Shown here: positions 7,545-17,311 of the stretch, in pieces
Position numbering within the stretch: position 1 is the stretch's first letter
Layout: every line of letters starts with the position of its first letter
Source of the DNA: Betaproteobacteria bacterium CG2_30_68_42
GTDB taxonomy: Bacteria > Pseudomonadota > Gammaproteobacteria > Burkholderiales > Rhodocyclaceae
NCBI GenBank assembly: GCA_001872285.1
Contig: MNXU01000028.1
Span: 1 to 62,913 of the forward strand
Direction: 5' to 3'
Length of the DNA: 62,913 nucleotides
Notes under the pieces: generated by a model
The model's input: only the letters and a program-made list of their open reading frames with translations
Database searches by the model: none
What the model was told of the DNA's origin: nothing
Made by a program: the position numbers and the translations under genes

Positions 7545-8024
7545 ATGCCGTCGCGGGCATGGGTCGTCGTGGCATTGCTTGGAGCCGGTGTGCCGTTCAC
7601 GGCGCACGCGGACATCTACAAGTGCGTCGATGGCTCTGGCCACGTCACCTACTCGAACATCGTCCAGGCGGGCTGCCAGAAGCTGAACCTCGAACCGCTC
7701 TCGACCATCCCCCCCCCGCCGAAGCCGGCAGTGAAGCCGGCCGCGGGCGCGCGATCCGGCCAGCCCGGCTTCCCCAGGGTTGACGCGGGCACCCAGAAGA
7801 AGCGCGACGGCGATCGGAGGAAGATCCTCGATGACGAGCTGGCGACGGAAGAGCGCGAGCTCGAGGAGGCCAGGAAGGCCCTCGCCGAGCAGGAAGCGCT
7901 GCGTTACGGCTCCGAGCGCAACTATCAGAGATTCCTCGACCGGGTCGCGCCCTACCGCGAGGCGGTCGCCCGGCACGAGCGCAACATCGAAGCGCTCAAA
8001 CGCGAGCTGGCGAACGCCAGGTAG
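7545..8024 (+). CDS. DUF4124 domain periplasmic protein
   Basis: The 159-residue product has a cleavable-looking signal peptide (hydrophobic residues 5-20, cleavage near AHA-DIYKC). A DUF4124 module follows: DIYKCVDGSGHVTYSN with a paired cysteine a few residues later. Next come a Pro/Ala linker and a C-terminal region of about 80 residues rich in Glu, Arg and Lys (KILDDELATEERELEEARK) that should form a coiled coil. The DUF4124 function is unknown. Its place between glnA and ntrB is conserved in betaproteobacteria, yet a secreted coiled-coil protein has no obvious part in nitrogen sensing. Another in-frame ATG upstream would ruin the signal peptide, so 7545 was chosen. Confidence 0.8.
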   Translation: MPSRAWVVVALLGAGVPFTAHADIYKCVDGSGHVTYSNIVQAGCQKLNLEPLSTIPPPPKPAVKPAAGARSGQPGFPRVDAGTQKKRDGDRRKILDDELATEERELEEARKALAEQEALRYGSERNYQRFLDRVAPYREAVARHERNIEALKRELANAR

Positions 8025-8072
8025 CCGCGCGCGCGGGCGCGCTTCTTGCTGCCTCCGAGGGACAGGTGTCCC

Positions 8073-9125
8073 ATGGAAACCGTGACGGAACCGGCTGCAC
8101 TCCGCGGTCTCGATCTGCTCTCCTCGGCGGTGGTGCTCGTCGATGCGCAGCTCGTCGTCCGCTACCTCAATCCGGCCGCGGAGAACCTGTTCGCCGTGAG
8201 CGGGCGGGCGCTTCACGGACGGCCGCTTTCGGCGCTGCTCGGCCAGCCGCCGGGTCTGACCTCGGCGCTCGAGAACGCCATCCGCGACAACTGGAGCTAC
8301 ACCGGACAGAGCATCGCGGTCACGCGCGCAGACGCGAGCCCGCTCAACCTCGACTGCACGGTGAGCCCGGTGGACTCGGGCGGGCTGCGCCTCATCCTCG
8401 AGTTTCGCCTCATCGATCAGTGGCTCAAGGCCGACCGGGAAGAGCGCGTGCTGGAGCAGCAGCAGGCGAGCCGCGAGCTCGTGCGCAACCTCGCCCACGA
8501 GATCAAGAATCCGCTCGGCGGAATCCGCGGCGCAGCGCAACTGCTCGAGCACGAACTCGCCAATCCGCAGTTGCGCGAGTACACGCAGGTCATCATCGCC
8601 GAGGCCGACCGCCTCCAGAGCCTGATGCACCGGCTGCTCGATTCGCATCGCATGATGCAGCCTGCAGTCCTCAATGTGCATGAAATCCTGGAGCGGGTGC
8701 GGCTTCTGGTCAACGCCGAGTTTTCGCGCCTGCGGGTGGTGCGCGACTATGACGTCAGCCTGCCGCCCATCACGGGCGACCGCGAGCAGCTCATCCAGGC
8801 CCTTTTGAACATCGCGCGCAACGCCGCCCAGGCGATGGGCGGCGAGGGCGAGATCGTGCTGCGCACGCGCGCGGCGCGGCAGGTGACGCTCGCCAAGCGC
8901 CGCTACCGGCTCGCGCTGGAACTCCAGGTGATCGACAGCGGCCCGGGTATTCCCGAAGCGATCCGGGACAAGGTGTTCTATCCGCTGGTTTCGGGCCGCG
9001 AGGGCGGCAGTGGGCTCGGGCTGAGCCTGGCGCAGAGCTTCATCCATCAGCATCACGGCAGCATCACGGTGGACAGCCGCCCCGGGCGCACCTGCTTCAG
9101 CGTCCTGCTGCCGGTGAAGGGCTGA
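8073..9125 (+). CDS. ntrB: Nitrogen regulation sensor histidine kinase NtrB
   Basis: NtrB phosphorylates and dephosphorylates NtrC in response to PII. The 350-residue protein has no membrane segment and so is cytoplasmic. An N-terminal PAS domain (about 15-115, SAVVLVDAQLVVRYLNPAAENLF) is followed by the dimerisation and phosphotransfer domain with His142 in NLAHEIKNPLGG. The ATPase domain shows the N box (NIARNAAQAM), G1 (DSGPGIPE), F region (FYPLVSGREGGSGLGLS) and G2. The ATG at 8073 follows GAGGGACAGG. The gene begins 48 bases after the DUF4124 gene and ends 14 bases before ntrC, so the three probably share a message. Confidence 0.95.
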   Translation: METVTEPAALRGLDLLSSAVVLVDAQLVVRYLNPAAENLFAVSGRALHGRPLSALLGQPPGLTSALENAIRDNWSYTGQSIAVTRADASPLNLDCTVSPVDSGGLRLILEFRLIDQWLKADREERVLEQQQASRELVRNLAHEIKNPLGGIRGAAQLLEHELANPQLREYTQVIIAEADRLQSLMHRLLDSHRMMQPAVLNVHEILERVRLLVNAEFSRLRVVRDYDVSLPPITGDREQLIQALLNIARNAAQAMGGEGEIVLRTRAARQVTLAKRRYRLALELQVIDSGPGIPEAIRDKVFYPLVSGREGGSGLGLSLAQSFIHQHHGSITVDSRPGRTCFSVLLPVKG

Positions 9126-9139
9126 GGAAGGCAACGACC

Positions 9140-10556
<1,417 letters not shown>

Positions 10557-10564
<8 letters not shown>

Positions 10565-11393
10565 TGAATTCATGTTCATCGGTGACAGAAGTCTTGCCGG
10601 CGAGGCGCTCGACGCCGACCGCATCCGCGCGGCGCTCGGTGCCGCCGCCGGGCGCTTCCAAATTCTCGTGCGCGAGCGCTGCGTGTCGACCAACACCGAA
10701 CTGCGCGAGCTCGCCGAAGCCGGCGCATCGCATGCCAGCGTCCTGGTGTGCGAGGAGCAGACCGGCGGGCGCGGGCGGCGCGGGCGGCCCTGGCATTCGG
10801 TGCGCGGCGGCAGCCTGACCTTCTCGCTGCTGTGGCGCTTTCCGGCGGCCACCCCGGCCCCGGTCGGGCTGAGTCTCGCGATCGGGGTCGCGGTCGCGCG
10901 CGCGCTCGATGATCTGGGCGTTGCGGGATTGAAGCTCAAGTGGCCGAACGACGTGCTGCACTGCGGGCGCAAGCTCGCCGGCATCCTGGTGGAGCTGGCC
11001 TCCGGCACCCACCCCGGCCCGGTGGCCGTGATCGGCGTCGGTGTCAACGTCGCGCTGCCGCGGGATTTCGACCCGTCCGGCACGATCGAGGCCACCGACA
11101 TCGCGGGTGCGGCTGCGCGCCGACCCTCGCGCAACCGGCTGCTCGCCGAGCTGCTGCGCTCGCTCGGGCGCGACCTCGACCGCTACTCCGCGGAAGGTTT
11201 CGCGCCGTTCCGCAGCGACTGGGTGAGGCGCGCCGCATGGATGGGCGAGCGCGTGCGCCTCGTTTCGGAGTTCGCCGCACCCCTCGAAGGCCGCTTGGTC
11301 GGGATCGATCCGGACGGTGCCCTGCTCGTGCTCGGGGAGGGCGGCGTGCACCGGCTCGCGAGCGGCGAGCTGTCCCTGCGCAGGCTCCTGTGA
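10557..11393 (+). CDS. birA: Biotin-[acetyl-CoA-carboxylase] ligase
   Basis: This enzyme activates biotin as biotinyl-AMP and attaches it to the AccB lysine; accB is at 37.3 kb. The 278-residue protein has the ligase signature GRGRRGRPWHS within EEQTGGRGRRG, followed by LKWPNDVL and KLAGILVE, and a small C-terminal SH3-like domain. The N-terminal region before the catalytic domain is only about 40 residues, so the helix-turn-helix of E. coli-type BirA is absent and it should not be a biotin-operon repressor. The start overlaps the end of ntrC; a second in-frame Met five codons later is possible. The stop overlaps coaX. Confidence 0.92.
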
Positions 11394-12109
11394 TCCTCGC
11401 CATCGACATCGGGAACACCCGCATCAAATGGGGCTTGCACGATGGAATCGGGTGGCACGCGCGGGGCGCCGTTGCGCTGGCCGACGCTGCCTCGATCGCG
11501 CTGTGGCTTCCGCGCGGGCACATCGACCGGACCGTCATCGCCAACGTTGCGGGCGTTTCGGTAGCGGAGTCGATCCGCGCGGCGCTCGGCGAAGATCGCG
11601 GTGAGCTGATCTGGGCGCGCTCGCTGCCAGAGCAGTGCGGGGTGCGCAACGGCTACGACGACCCGTCCCAGCTCGGTGTCGATCGCTGGGTGGCGCTGAT
11701 CGGGGCGTACGGCCTGCACGGCGGTTCCTGCGTCGTCGCCAACGCCGGCACGGCGACGACGGTGGATGTGCTCGATGAGAGCGGAGTGTTCCGGGGCGGC
11801 ATCATCCTTCCCGGCATCGAACTGATGCGCCGTGCGCTCGCGCACGGCACCGCCGGCCTGACACTGCACGCGGGAGCAATCACGGAGTACCCGCGCACGA
11901 CCGCCGATGCGATCGAGAGCGGCTGCATGCAGGCCCAGCTCGGGGCGGTGGAGCGCCAGTTTGCGAAGATCGCGGCAGAGCCCGGCGCAATCTGCATGGT
12001 GAGCGGGGGCGCCGGAGCGCCGCTGTACGAAGCGCTGCAACTGCCCAAACGGCTGATCGGCAACCTGGTGCTGGAAGGGCTCGCCCGCATCGGCGCCAAG
12101 GCGGCCTGA
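11390..12109 (+). CDS. coaX: Type III pantothenate kinase
   Basis: CoaX phosphorylates pantothenate in the first step of CoA synthesis and is insensitive to CoA feedback. The 239-residue protein belongs to the ASKHA fold: an N-terminal phosphate loop AIDIGNTRIKWG, then DRWVALIGA and VVANAGTATTVDVL, and the glycine loop GGIILPGIELM. Translation must start at the GTG at 11390, which overlaps the birA stop by four bases; there is no ATG in frame nearby. The birA-coaX pair is widespread in betaproteobacteria. coaE, the last CoA step, is 1.8 kb downstream on the same strand. Confidence 0.95.
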   Translation: MILAIDIGNTRIKWGLHDGIGWHARGAVALADAASIALWLPRGHIDRTVIANVAGVSVAESIRAALGEDRGELIWARSLPEQCGVRNGYDDPSQLGVDRWVALIGAYGLHGGSCVVANAGTATTVDVLDESGVFRGGIILPGIELMRRALAHGTAGLTLHAGAITEYPRTTADAIESGCMQAQLGAVERQFAKIAAEPGAICMVSGGAGAPLYEALQLPKRLIGNLVLEGLARIGAKAA

Positions 12110-12167
12110 CGCAGCGAGGCGCGGCGTTGTTGTCCGCGACCCGAATTCGCGGTAACGTGCCGATTCC

Positions 12168-12189
12168 GGGATACAGTGTCCCGTATCCC
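12168..12189 (+). promoter_or_regulatory. Inverted repeat upstream of the TrpB-like gene
   Basis: GGGATAC and GTATCCC form a perfect 7-bp inverted repeat with an 8-base spacer, ending 28 bases before the start codon. An overlapping alternative pairing exists, GGGATAC with GTGTCCC. TACAGT inside the first arm could serve as a -10 box. It could be an operator or an RNA hairpin; no regulator is identifiable. Confidence 0.4.
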
Positions 12190-12217
12190 TCCACACACCG
12201 ACAAGAGGAGGAACGTC

Positions 12218-13570
12218 ATGGTCGCCACCCGTGTCATGCTGGACGAATCCGAAATTCCGACCCAGTGGTACAACGTCGCCGCCGACATGCCCAATCCGCC
12301 GGCCCCACCCCTGGGACCCGATGGCAAGCCGGTAAGCCCGGAACAGATGCTCGCCATCTTCCCCGGCCCACTGCTCGAACAGGAGATGTCGGCGGCGCGC
12401 TGGATCGACATCCCGGAGCCGGTGCGAGAGGTCTATCGGCTGTGGCGGCCCACTCCGCTGTGTCGGGCGCTGCGGCTGGAGAAGGCGCTGGGCACTCCCG
12501 CGAAGATCTTCTACAAGTACGAGGGCGTGAGCCCGGCCGGCTCGCACAAGCCGAACACCTCGGTGCCGCAGGCCTATTTCAACAAGATCTCGGGCATCAA
12601 CCGGCTGTCGACGGAGACCGGCGCCGGACAGTGGGGCTCGGCGCTCGCCTTCGCCGGGCAGATGTTCGGGCTCGAGGTGCGCGTCTACATGGTCAAGGTG
12701 AGCTATCACCAGAAGCCCTACCGGCGCTCGATGATGCAGACCTGGGGCGCGGAGGTCTACGCGAGTCCGACCGACATGACGCAGGCCGGGCGCAACGTGC
12801 TCGCGCAACATCCCGACAGTCCCGGTTCGCTCGGCATCGCGATCTCCGAGGCGGTCGAGGAAGCCGCTTCGCGCAAGGACACCAACTACGCGCTCGGCTC
12901 GGTGCTCAACCACGTGCTGCTGCACCAGACCGTGATCGGGCTCGAAGCGAAGAAGCAGTTCGCCAAGATCGGCGAGTACCCGGACATGGTGTTCGCCCCC
13001 TGCGGCGGCGGATCGAATTTCGCCGGCATTGCGTTCCCGTTCTTCGCCGACAAGGCGGCCGGAAAGAACGTCCGTCTGGTCGCGGTCGAGCCCACCTCGT
13101 GTCCGACGCTCACGCGGGGTGTCTATGCCTACGATTTCGGCGATGCCTCGGGCTACACGCCGCTGATGCTGATGTACACGCTCGGCCACGACTTCATGCC
13201 CCCGAGCATCCATGCCGGCGGCCTGCGCTACCACGGCGACTCCCCGCTCGTCTCCCAGCTCTGCAAGGAGGGGCTGGTCGAGGCGCTGGCGGTTCCCCAG
13301 CTCGCGACCTTCGAGGCCGGCGTGCAGTTCGCGCGCACCGAGGGCATCATCCCGGCGCCCGAATCCTCCCACGCGATCCGCGCCTGCATCGACGAGGCGC
13401 TGCGCTGCAAGCAGACCGGCGAACCCAAGACGCTGCTGTTCAACCTCTCGGGCCATGGCCACTTCGACATGGCCTCGTATGACAGGTACCTGGCCGGCCA
13501 GCTCGAAGACTACGAGTACCCGCGCGAGGCGATCGAGGCCTCGCTCGCCAAGCTTCCGAAAGTCGCCTGA
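12218..13570 (+). CDS. TrpB-like pyridoxal-phosphate-dependent enzyme (TrpB2 type)
   Basis: The 450-residue protein belongs to the TrpB2 subfamily of tryptophan synthase beta chains, about 50 residues longer at the N-terminus than TrpB1. The cofactor lysine is expected at Lys111 in GSHKPNTSV, and CGGGSNFAG is the phosphate-binding glycine loop. [12 protein letters not shown] carries the catalytic glutamate region. TrpB2 enzymes act without a tightly bound TrpA, and their in vivo role (indole salvage or another beta-elimination/condensation) is uncertain. No trpA, trpC or trpF lies nearby. The start is set by an excellent AAGAGGAGG. The gene stands alone between coaX and a small membrane protein, with an inverted repeat upstream and a hairpin downstream. 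Confidence 0.92.
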   Translation: MVATRVMLDESEIPTQWYNVAADMPNPPAPPLGPDGKPVSPEQMLAIFPGPLLEQEMSAARWIDIPEPVREVYRLWRPTPLCRALRLEKALGTPAKIFYKYEGVSPAGSHKPNTSVPQAYFNKISGINRLSTETGAGQWGSALAFAGQMFGLEVRVYMVKVSYHQKPYRRSMMQTWGAEVYASPTDMTQAGRNVLAQHPDSPGSLGIAISEAVEEAASRKDTNYALGSVLNHVLLHQTVIGLEAKKQFAKIGEYPDMVFAPCGGGSNFAGIAFPFFADKAAGKNVRLVAVEPTSCPTLTRGVYAYDFGDASGYTPLMLMYTLGHDFMPPSIHAGGLRYHGDSPLVSQLCKEGLVEALAVPQLATFEAGVQFARTEGIIPAPESSHAIRACIDEALRCKQTGEPKTLLFNLSGHGHFDMASYDRYLAGQLEDYEYPREAIEASLAKLPKVA

Positions 13571-13615
13571 GGACCGTCGGCCGGGGCTCGCCGCCCAGGC
13601 CGCGGGCCCCGTCGA

Positions 13616-13648
13616 TCCGGGCGCGAGTGTAGTCTACGCGCGCCCGGA
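13616..13648 (+). terminator. Hairpin after the TrpB-like gene
   Basis: TCCGGGCGCG and CGCGCCCGGA form a perfect 10-bp stem around a 13-base loop. There is no T-run, so it could be a weak or Rho-assisted stop, or the leader of the next gene, which starts 18 bases later. Confidence 0.35.
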
Positions 13649-13665
13649 CCGGTCGCGCCCTCCCC

Positions 13666-13872
13666 ATGAAACTGCTTCGCCTCGCCTGCCTGCTGCTCGT
13701 CGTCGTCAACATCGTGCTCTTCACCTGGGGCATGGGTTACCTGGGCGGCGGGCCGAGAGCGGGAGCCGAGCCGCAGCGGCTCGCGCAGCAGCTCTCGCCC
13801 GAACGCATCCGCATCCTCGGCGCGATCGACTCTCCTGCGACAGCGGCCGCAGGAAACCAGACTGCGCGATGA
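13666..13872 (+). CDS. Small single-pass membrane protein (SPOR-protein N-terminus-like)
   Basis: The 68-residue product has one hydrophobic segment (about 5-26, LACLLLVVVNIVLFTWGMG) followed by a short polar tail containing EPQRLAQQLSPERIRIL. This resembles the beginning of SPOR-domain (peptidoglycan-binding) proteins often encoded near coaX in betaproteobacteria, but the roughly 75-residue SPOR domain itself is missing: the frame stops and coaE begins with a four-base overlap. It may be a genuinely short relative or a truncated remnant. The clean start, membrane segment and coupling to coaE argue that it is translated. Its function is unknown. Confidence 0.6.
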   Translation: MKLLRLACLLLVVVNIVLFTWGMGYLGGGPRAGAEPQRLAQQLSPERIRILGAIDSPATAAAGNQTAR

Positions 13873-14498
13873 CCTGGGTGGTCGGCCTCACCGGGGGCAT
13901 CGGAAGCGGCAAGAGCGCCGCCGCGGCCATGTTCGCCGAACTGGGCGCCGCCGTGGTCGACACGGACCTCATCGCGCACGAGCTGACCGCGGCCGGCGGC
14001 GCGGCCATGCCGCAGATCGTAGCGCAGTTCGGAGACGCCGTCGTCACAGCCGGCGGTGCCCTGGACCGCGCCGCGATGCGCCGCCTGGCCTTTGCGCAGC
14101 CGCAGGCCAGGGCACGCCTGGAAGCCATCCTCCACCCGATGATCCGGAGCGAGGCACAGCGACGCTGCCGGGAGGCGCGCGCCCCCTACGTGGTGCTGGT
14201 GGTGCCCCTGCTCGTCGAGTCCGGCGCGTATCGCGATACGCTCAGCCGCATCGCCGTGGTGGATGTCGACGAGCCCACGCAGATCGCGCGGGTCATGGCA
14301 CGAAGCGGCCTTACGCAGGCCGAGGTGCGCGCCATCATGGCGACCCAGGCGAGCCGGGCGCAGCGGCTCGCCGCTGCCGACGACGTCATCGACAACCGGG
14401 GCGATCCCGCATCCCTGCGCAAGGCGGTCGCAACGCTGCACAGCCGCTACCTCGCGGCCGCGGCCGCGTGCCGCGCGGCGCAGCCTCATGGCGGCTGA
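13869..14498 (+). CDS. coaE: Dephospho-CoA kinase
   Basis: CoaE phosphorylates the ribose 3'-hydroxyl of dephospho-CoA to finish CoA synthesis. The 209-residue protein has the P-loop GGIGSGKS at 9-16, then VVDTDLIAHEL, HPMIR and the lid-region VVPLLVESG, all typical of CoaE. The last dozen residues, after SRYLAAAAA, are an unconserved Ala/His/Gly tail. The ATG at 13869 overlaps the stop of the small membrane protein, suggesting translational coupling. In many betaproteobacteria coaE sits with pilin-secretion genes; here it does not. Confidence 0.94.
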   Translation: MTWVVGLTGGIGSGKSAAAAMFAELGAAVVDTDLIAHELTAAGGAAMPQIVAQFGDAVVTAGGALDRAAMRRLAFAQPQARARLEAILHPMIRSEAQRRCREARAPYVVLVVPLLVESGAYRDTLSRIAVVDVDEPTQIARVMARSGLTQAEVRAIMATQASRAQRLAAADDVIDNRGDPASLRKAVATLHSRYLAAAAACRAAQPHGG

Positions 14499-14550
14499 CC
14501 GGCACCGTGATCGCGCACGGGGCCGCGCAAGCCGAAATAGCGCGGCGCGC

Positions 14551-14556
14551 TACAAT
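14551..14556 (+). promoter_or_regulatory. Putative -10 box upstream of the ferredoxin
   Basis: TACAAT followed by CGCAGCG lies 19 bases before the ferredoxin start, with the ribosome binding site GAGGAG between them. It belongs to the recurrent TA(T/C)AAT motif set of this window. No clear -35 box is visible. Confidence 0.4.
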
Positions 14557-14575
14557 CGCAGCGAGGAGCGAGCCG

Positions 14576-14890
14576 ATGAATTCGCCGTACTACCGCTACC
14601 ATGTCTTCTTCTGCTGCAACCAGCGCGCAACGGGCGAGACCTGCTGCAACAACCACGGCGCCGCCGCGATGCGCGCTCACGCCAAGGACCGGATCAAGGC
14701 GCTCGGGCTGGACGGGCCGGGCAAGGTCAGGATCAATTCGGCCGGCTGCATGGGCCGCTGCGACGACGGCCCGACCGTGGTGGTGTATCCGGAAGGAGTC
14801 TGGTACACCTACGTCGACGCGCAGGACATCGACGAGATCGTGGAGGAGCACCTCGCGCACGGGCGCATCGTCGAACGGCTGCGGATATGA
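14576..14890 (+). CDS. Thioredoxin-like (2Fe-2S) ferredoxin
   Basis: The 104-residue protein resembles Shethna-type thioredoxin-fold ferredoxins. Its cysteines at 13, 14, 23, 24, 58 and 62 include the usual C-x(9-10)-C and C-x3-C ligand pattern (GCMGRC at the second pair). [15 protein letters not shown] and a final helix match the family. It should be a small cytoplasmic electron carrier; the partner is unknown. The gene is the first of four whose starts overlap the preceding stops (ferredoxin, alpha/beta hydrolase, ABC ATPase, ABC permease), which implies tightly linked expression. The ATG at 14576 is preceded by GAGGAG. Confidence 0.9.
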   Translation: MNSPYYRYHVFFCCNQRATGETCCNNHGAAAMRAHAKDRIKALGLDGPGKVRINSAGCMGRCDDGPTVVVYPEGVWYTYVDAQDIDEIVEEHLAHGRIVERLRI

Positions 14891-15528
14891 CGCGGATCGT
14901 CGCGAGCCGCGTCCTGATCGAGGGCGCGGCCGGCCCGATCGAGACGCTGATCGAGGTGCCCGAGCAACCTCGGGGCATCGCGCTCGTCTGCCACCCTCAT
15001 CCGCTGTTCGGCGGCACGCTGGAAAACAAGATCGCCCAGACGCTCGCGAAGACGCTGCGCAGCCTCGGCCACGTGGTCCTGCGTCCCAACTTCCGCGGCG
15101 TCGGCGCGAGCGCCGGAACCCACGACGAGGGCGAAGGGGAAACCGAGGACATGCTCGCGCTCGTCGATTACGCTCGCGGGCGATGGGGCGAGTCTCCGCT
15201 CGTGCTGGCCGGGTATTCCTTCGGCGCGTGGGTGCAGACGCGGGTGGCGAAACGGCTCGCGGAGCACGGGAAGCCGGCGCGCCGCCTGGTGCTGGTGGGA
15301 ACCGCCGCCGGCTTCGTGAGCGGAGCCCGCAGCTATCCCGCCGAGGCCGTGCCGCCGGATACCATCGTCATCCATGGCGAGAAGGATACGACGGTTCCGC
15401 TCGCCAACGTGCTGGACTGGGCGCGCGGAATCGGGCTTCCGGTCACGGTCGTGCCCGACGCCGACCATTTCTTCCACCGCAGGCTGCACGTCATCCGCGC
15501 CATCATCGAGAACGCATGGCACCACTGA
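14887..15528 (+). CDS. Alpha/beta hydrolase (KANL3/Tex30-like)
   Basis: The 213-residue protein is a compact alpha/beta hydrolase. [16 protein letters not shown] is the oxyanion-hole region typical of this group, GYSFGAWVQ carries the nucleophile-type serine, HGEKDTTVP the acid, and DADHFFHRR the histidine. The substrate cannot be told. It overlaps the ferredoxin stop by four bases (ATGA) and the following ABC ATPase by thirteen. Close homologues next to this ferredoxin are common in betaproteobacteria, so the pairing is probably functional even though the reaction is unknown. Confidence 0.88.
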   Translation: MTRIVASRVLIEGAAGPIETLIEVPEQPRGIALVCHPHPLFGGTLENKIAQTLAKTLRSLGHVVLRPNFRGVGASAGTHDEGEGETEDMLALVDYARGRWGESPLVLAGYSFGAWVQTRVAKRLAEHGKPARRLVLVGTAAGFVSGARSYPAEAVPPDTIVIHGEKDTTVPLANVLDWARGIGLPVTVVPDADHFFHRRLHVIRAIIENAWHH

Positions 15529-16427
15529 GGGTCGCGGGGCTGCGCAAGCGCTACGGCGCGCACGATGTGATCGCGGGCATCGGCTTCGAACTCGCGCGCG
15601 GCGAATGCTTCGGCCTGCTCGGGCCGAACGGAGCGGGCAAGACGACGACGCTGCGCTGCGTGCTCGGTCTGACGCAACCGCTCGCGGGCGAGATCACGCT
15701 CGCGGGCCTTCCAGTGCCGCAACAGGCCCGAGCTGCGCGCGCGCGGGTCGGGGTCGTGCCGCAGACGGACAATCTCGATCCCGACTTCTCGGTGGCCGAG
15801 AACCTGCTCGTCTATGGCCGCTATTTCGGCCTGCCCGAGCGCACGATCCGCAGCCGCATTCCGGAGCTGCTCGAGTTCGCCGGCCTGGGCGCGCGCGCGC
15901 AGACCAGCATCCGCGAGCTCTCGGGCGGAATGAAGCGGCGGCTGACGCTCGCACGCGCGCTCATCAACGAACCCGAGCTGCTTGTGCTCGACGAACCCAC
16001 GACGGGCCTGGATCCGCAGGCGCGCCATCTGATTTGGGAGCGGCTGAAGGGCCTGCCTCAGCGCGGTGTCACCGTGCTGCTCACCACGCACTTCATGGAC
16101 GAGGCGGAGCGCCTGTGTCACCGACTCGCGATCCTCGACGGTGGGCGCATCGTCGCGCAGGGCGCGCCGCACGAGCTGATCGAGGCGCACATCGAGCCGC
16201 AGGTGGTCGAGGTCTATGGGGAGAATGCCGCGAACTGGGCCGGAACCCATGCCGCCGGGTACGCCGCCCGTTTCGAGGTGAGCGGCGAGACCGCCTACTG
16301 CTATGTCTCTCAGGCGGAGCCGCTGCTCGCGCATCTCACGCGACAGGTCGGCCTGCGCTACCTGCATCGCCCGGCCAATCTCGAGGACGTCTTCCTCAAG
16401 CTGACCGGACGCGAGTTGCGCGAGTGA
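15516..16427 (+). CDS. ABC-2 type transporter ATP-binding protein (NodI-like)
   Basis: The 303-residue ATPase has Walker A GPNGAGKT at 36-43, a Q-loop near VVPQTDNLD, the signature LSGGMKRRL, Walker [14 protein letters not shown], and the switch histidine in TTHFMDEAE. The C-terminal 80 residues form the extra domain seen in NodI/DrrA-type exporters ([19 protein letters not shown]). It pairs with the next gene, a six-helix permease, to make an ABC-2 exporter; NodIJ homologues export lipo-oligosaccharides, but ordinary betaproteobacterial copies have unknown substrates. The start overlaps the hydrolase gene, so the ATG at 15516 was chosen because it is directly followed by the first conserved strand. 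Confidence 0.92.
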   Translation: MAPLRVAGLRKRYGAHDVIAGIGFELARGECFGLLGPNGAGKTTTLRCVLGLTQPLAGEITLAGLPVPQQARAARARVGVVPQTDNLDPDFSVAENLLVYGRYFGLPERTIRSRIPELLEFAGLGARAQTSIRELSGGMKRRLTLARALINEPELLVLDEPTTGLDPQARHLIWERLKGLPQRGVTVLLTTHFMDEAERLCHRLAILDGGRIVAQGAPHELIEAHIEPQVVEVYGENAANWAGTHAAGYAARFEVSGETAYCYVSQAEPLLAHLTRQVGLRYLHRPANLEDVFLKLTGRELRE

Positions 16428-17257
16428 GTTCCGGAAAAATCCATCCGACGCGCGACGCCGGGGGCGCTCCCGTGCGCGAGGACAGCTTCCGTTTCCCCCG
16501 GCTCAGCCTGCGCTTCGTCCCGGTGTGGCGGCGCAACTTCCTGGTCTGGCGCAAGCTGGCGATCCCTTCCATCCTCGGCAACCTCGCCGACCCGATGATC
16601 TACATGCTGGGGCTGGGTTACGGGCTGGGCCGGCTGCTTCCCGAAGTGGGAGGCGCGTCCTATATCGTGTTTCTGTCCGCCGGCACCGTCTGCTTCTCGA
16701 CGATGAACGCCGCGACCTTCGAAGCGCTGTATTCCGCCTTCTCGCGCATGCAGGTGCAGCGGACCTGGGACGCCATCCTCAATACGCCGATCGCCCTCGA
16801 CGATCTGGTCCTGGCGGAGCTCGTCTGGGCGGCGAGCAAGTCCTTCCTCTCGGGCATCGCCATCCTCGCCGTGATCTGGGCGCTGGGCCTGTCCTCGTCG
16901 GCTCTCTCGCTGTGGGTGTTGCCCTTGATCTTCCTCGTCGGGCTCGCTTTCGCCGGACTCGGCCTGATGGTGACGACGCTCGCGCCGAGCTACGATTTCT
17001 TCATGTACTACTTCACCCTCTTCATCACGCCGATGACCCTGCTCTCCGGCGTGTTCTTCCCGATCGAGCAGTTGCCGGCGGCCTTCCAGGCGCTCGCACA
17101 GGTCCTGCCGCTCGCCCACGCCGTCGAACTCGCGCGCCCGCTGCTGCTCGGGCACGCACCGGACGCCGTGTTCGTGCATGTGGCGGTGCTCGCCGGGTAT
17201 CTGGTCGTCGCCTATCCGGTCGCGCTCGCGCTCGCGCGCAGGCGCCTGCTCCAGTGA
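16424..17257 (+). CDS. ABC-2 type transporter permease (NodJ-like)
   Basis: The 277-residue protein has a cytoplasmic N-terminus of about 30 residues, then [21 protein letters not shown] and about six hydrophobic segments, ending in [46 protein letters not shown] is the typical NodJ/ABC-2 motif before the last helix. It forms the membrane channel for the preceding ATPase. There is no suitable ATG; translation most likely starts at the GTG at 16424, which overlaps the ATPase stop by four bases. The substrate is unknown. Confidence 0.9.
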   Translation: MSSGKIHPTRDAGGAPVREDSFRFPRLSLRFVPVWRRNFLVWRKLAIPSILGNLADPMIYMLGLGYGLGRLLPEVGGASYIVFLSAGTVCFSTMNAATFEALYSAFSRMQVQRTWDAILNTPIALDDLVLAELVWAASKSFLSGIAILAVIWALGLSSSALSLWVLPLIFLVGLAFAGLGLMVTTLAPSYDFFMYYFTLFITPMTLLSGVFFPIEQLPAAFQALAQVLPLAHAVELARPLLLGHAPDAVFVHVAVLAGYLVVAYPVALALARRRLLQ

Positions 17258-17299
17258 GGCGGGCTGCGCCGCAGCCGCGCCGCTCCCGGTGCGGTTCGA

Positions 17300-17305
17300 T
17301 ACAAT
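17300..17305 (+). promoter_or_regulatory. Putative -10 box immediately before cutA
   Basis: TACAAT followed by GCCC ends only six bases before the cutA ATG. If used, transcription would start at or next to the initiation codon and give a leaderless message. It has the same composition as other putative -10 boxes in this window. Confidence 0.4.
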
Positions 17306-17311
17306 GCCCGC

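Noticed and set aside
5833-7575. Long minus-strand frame opposite glnA, and similar frames at 7419-9134, 9053-11134, 36703-39390, 40360-42450 and 60136-62553
   Set aside because: All lie antisense to clearly recognised proteins and show no conserved motif, start signal or family resemblance.
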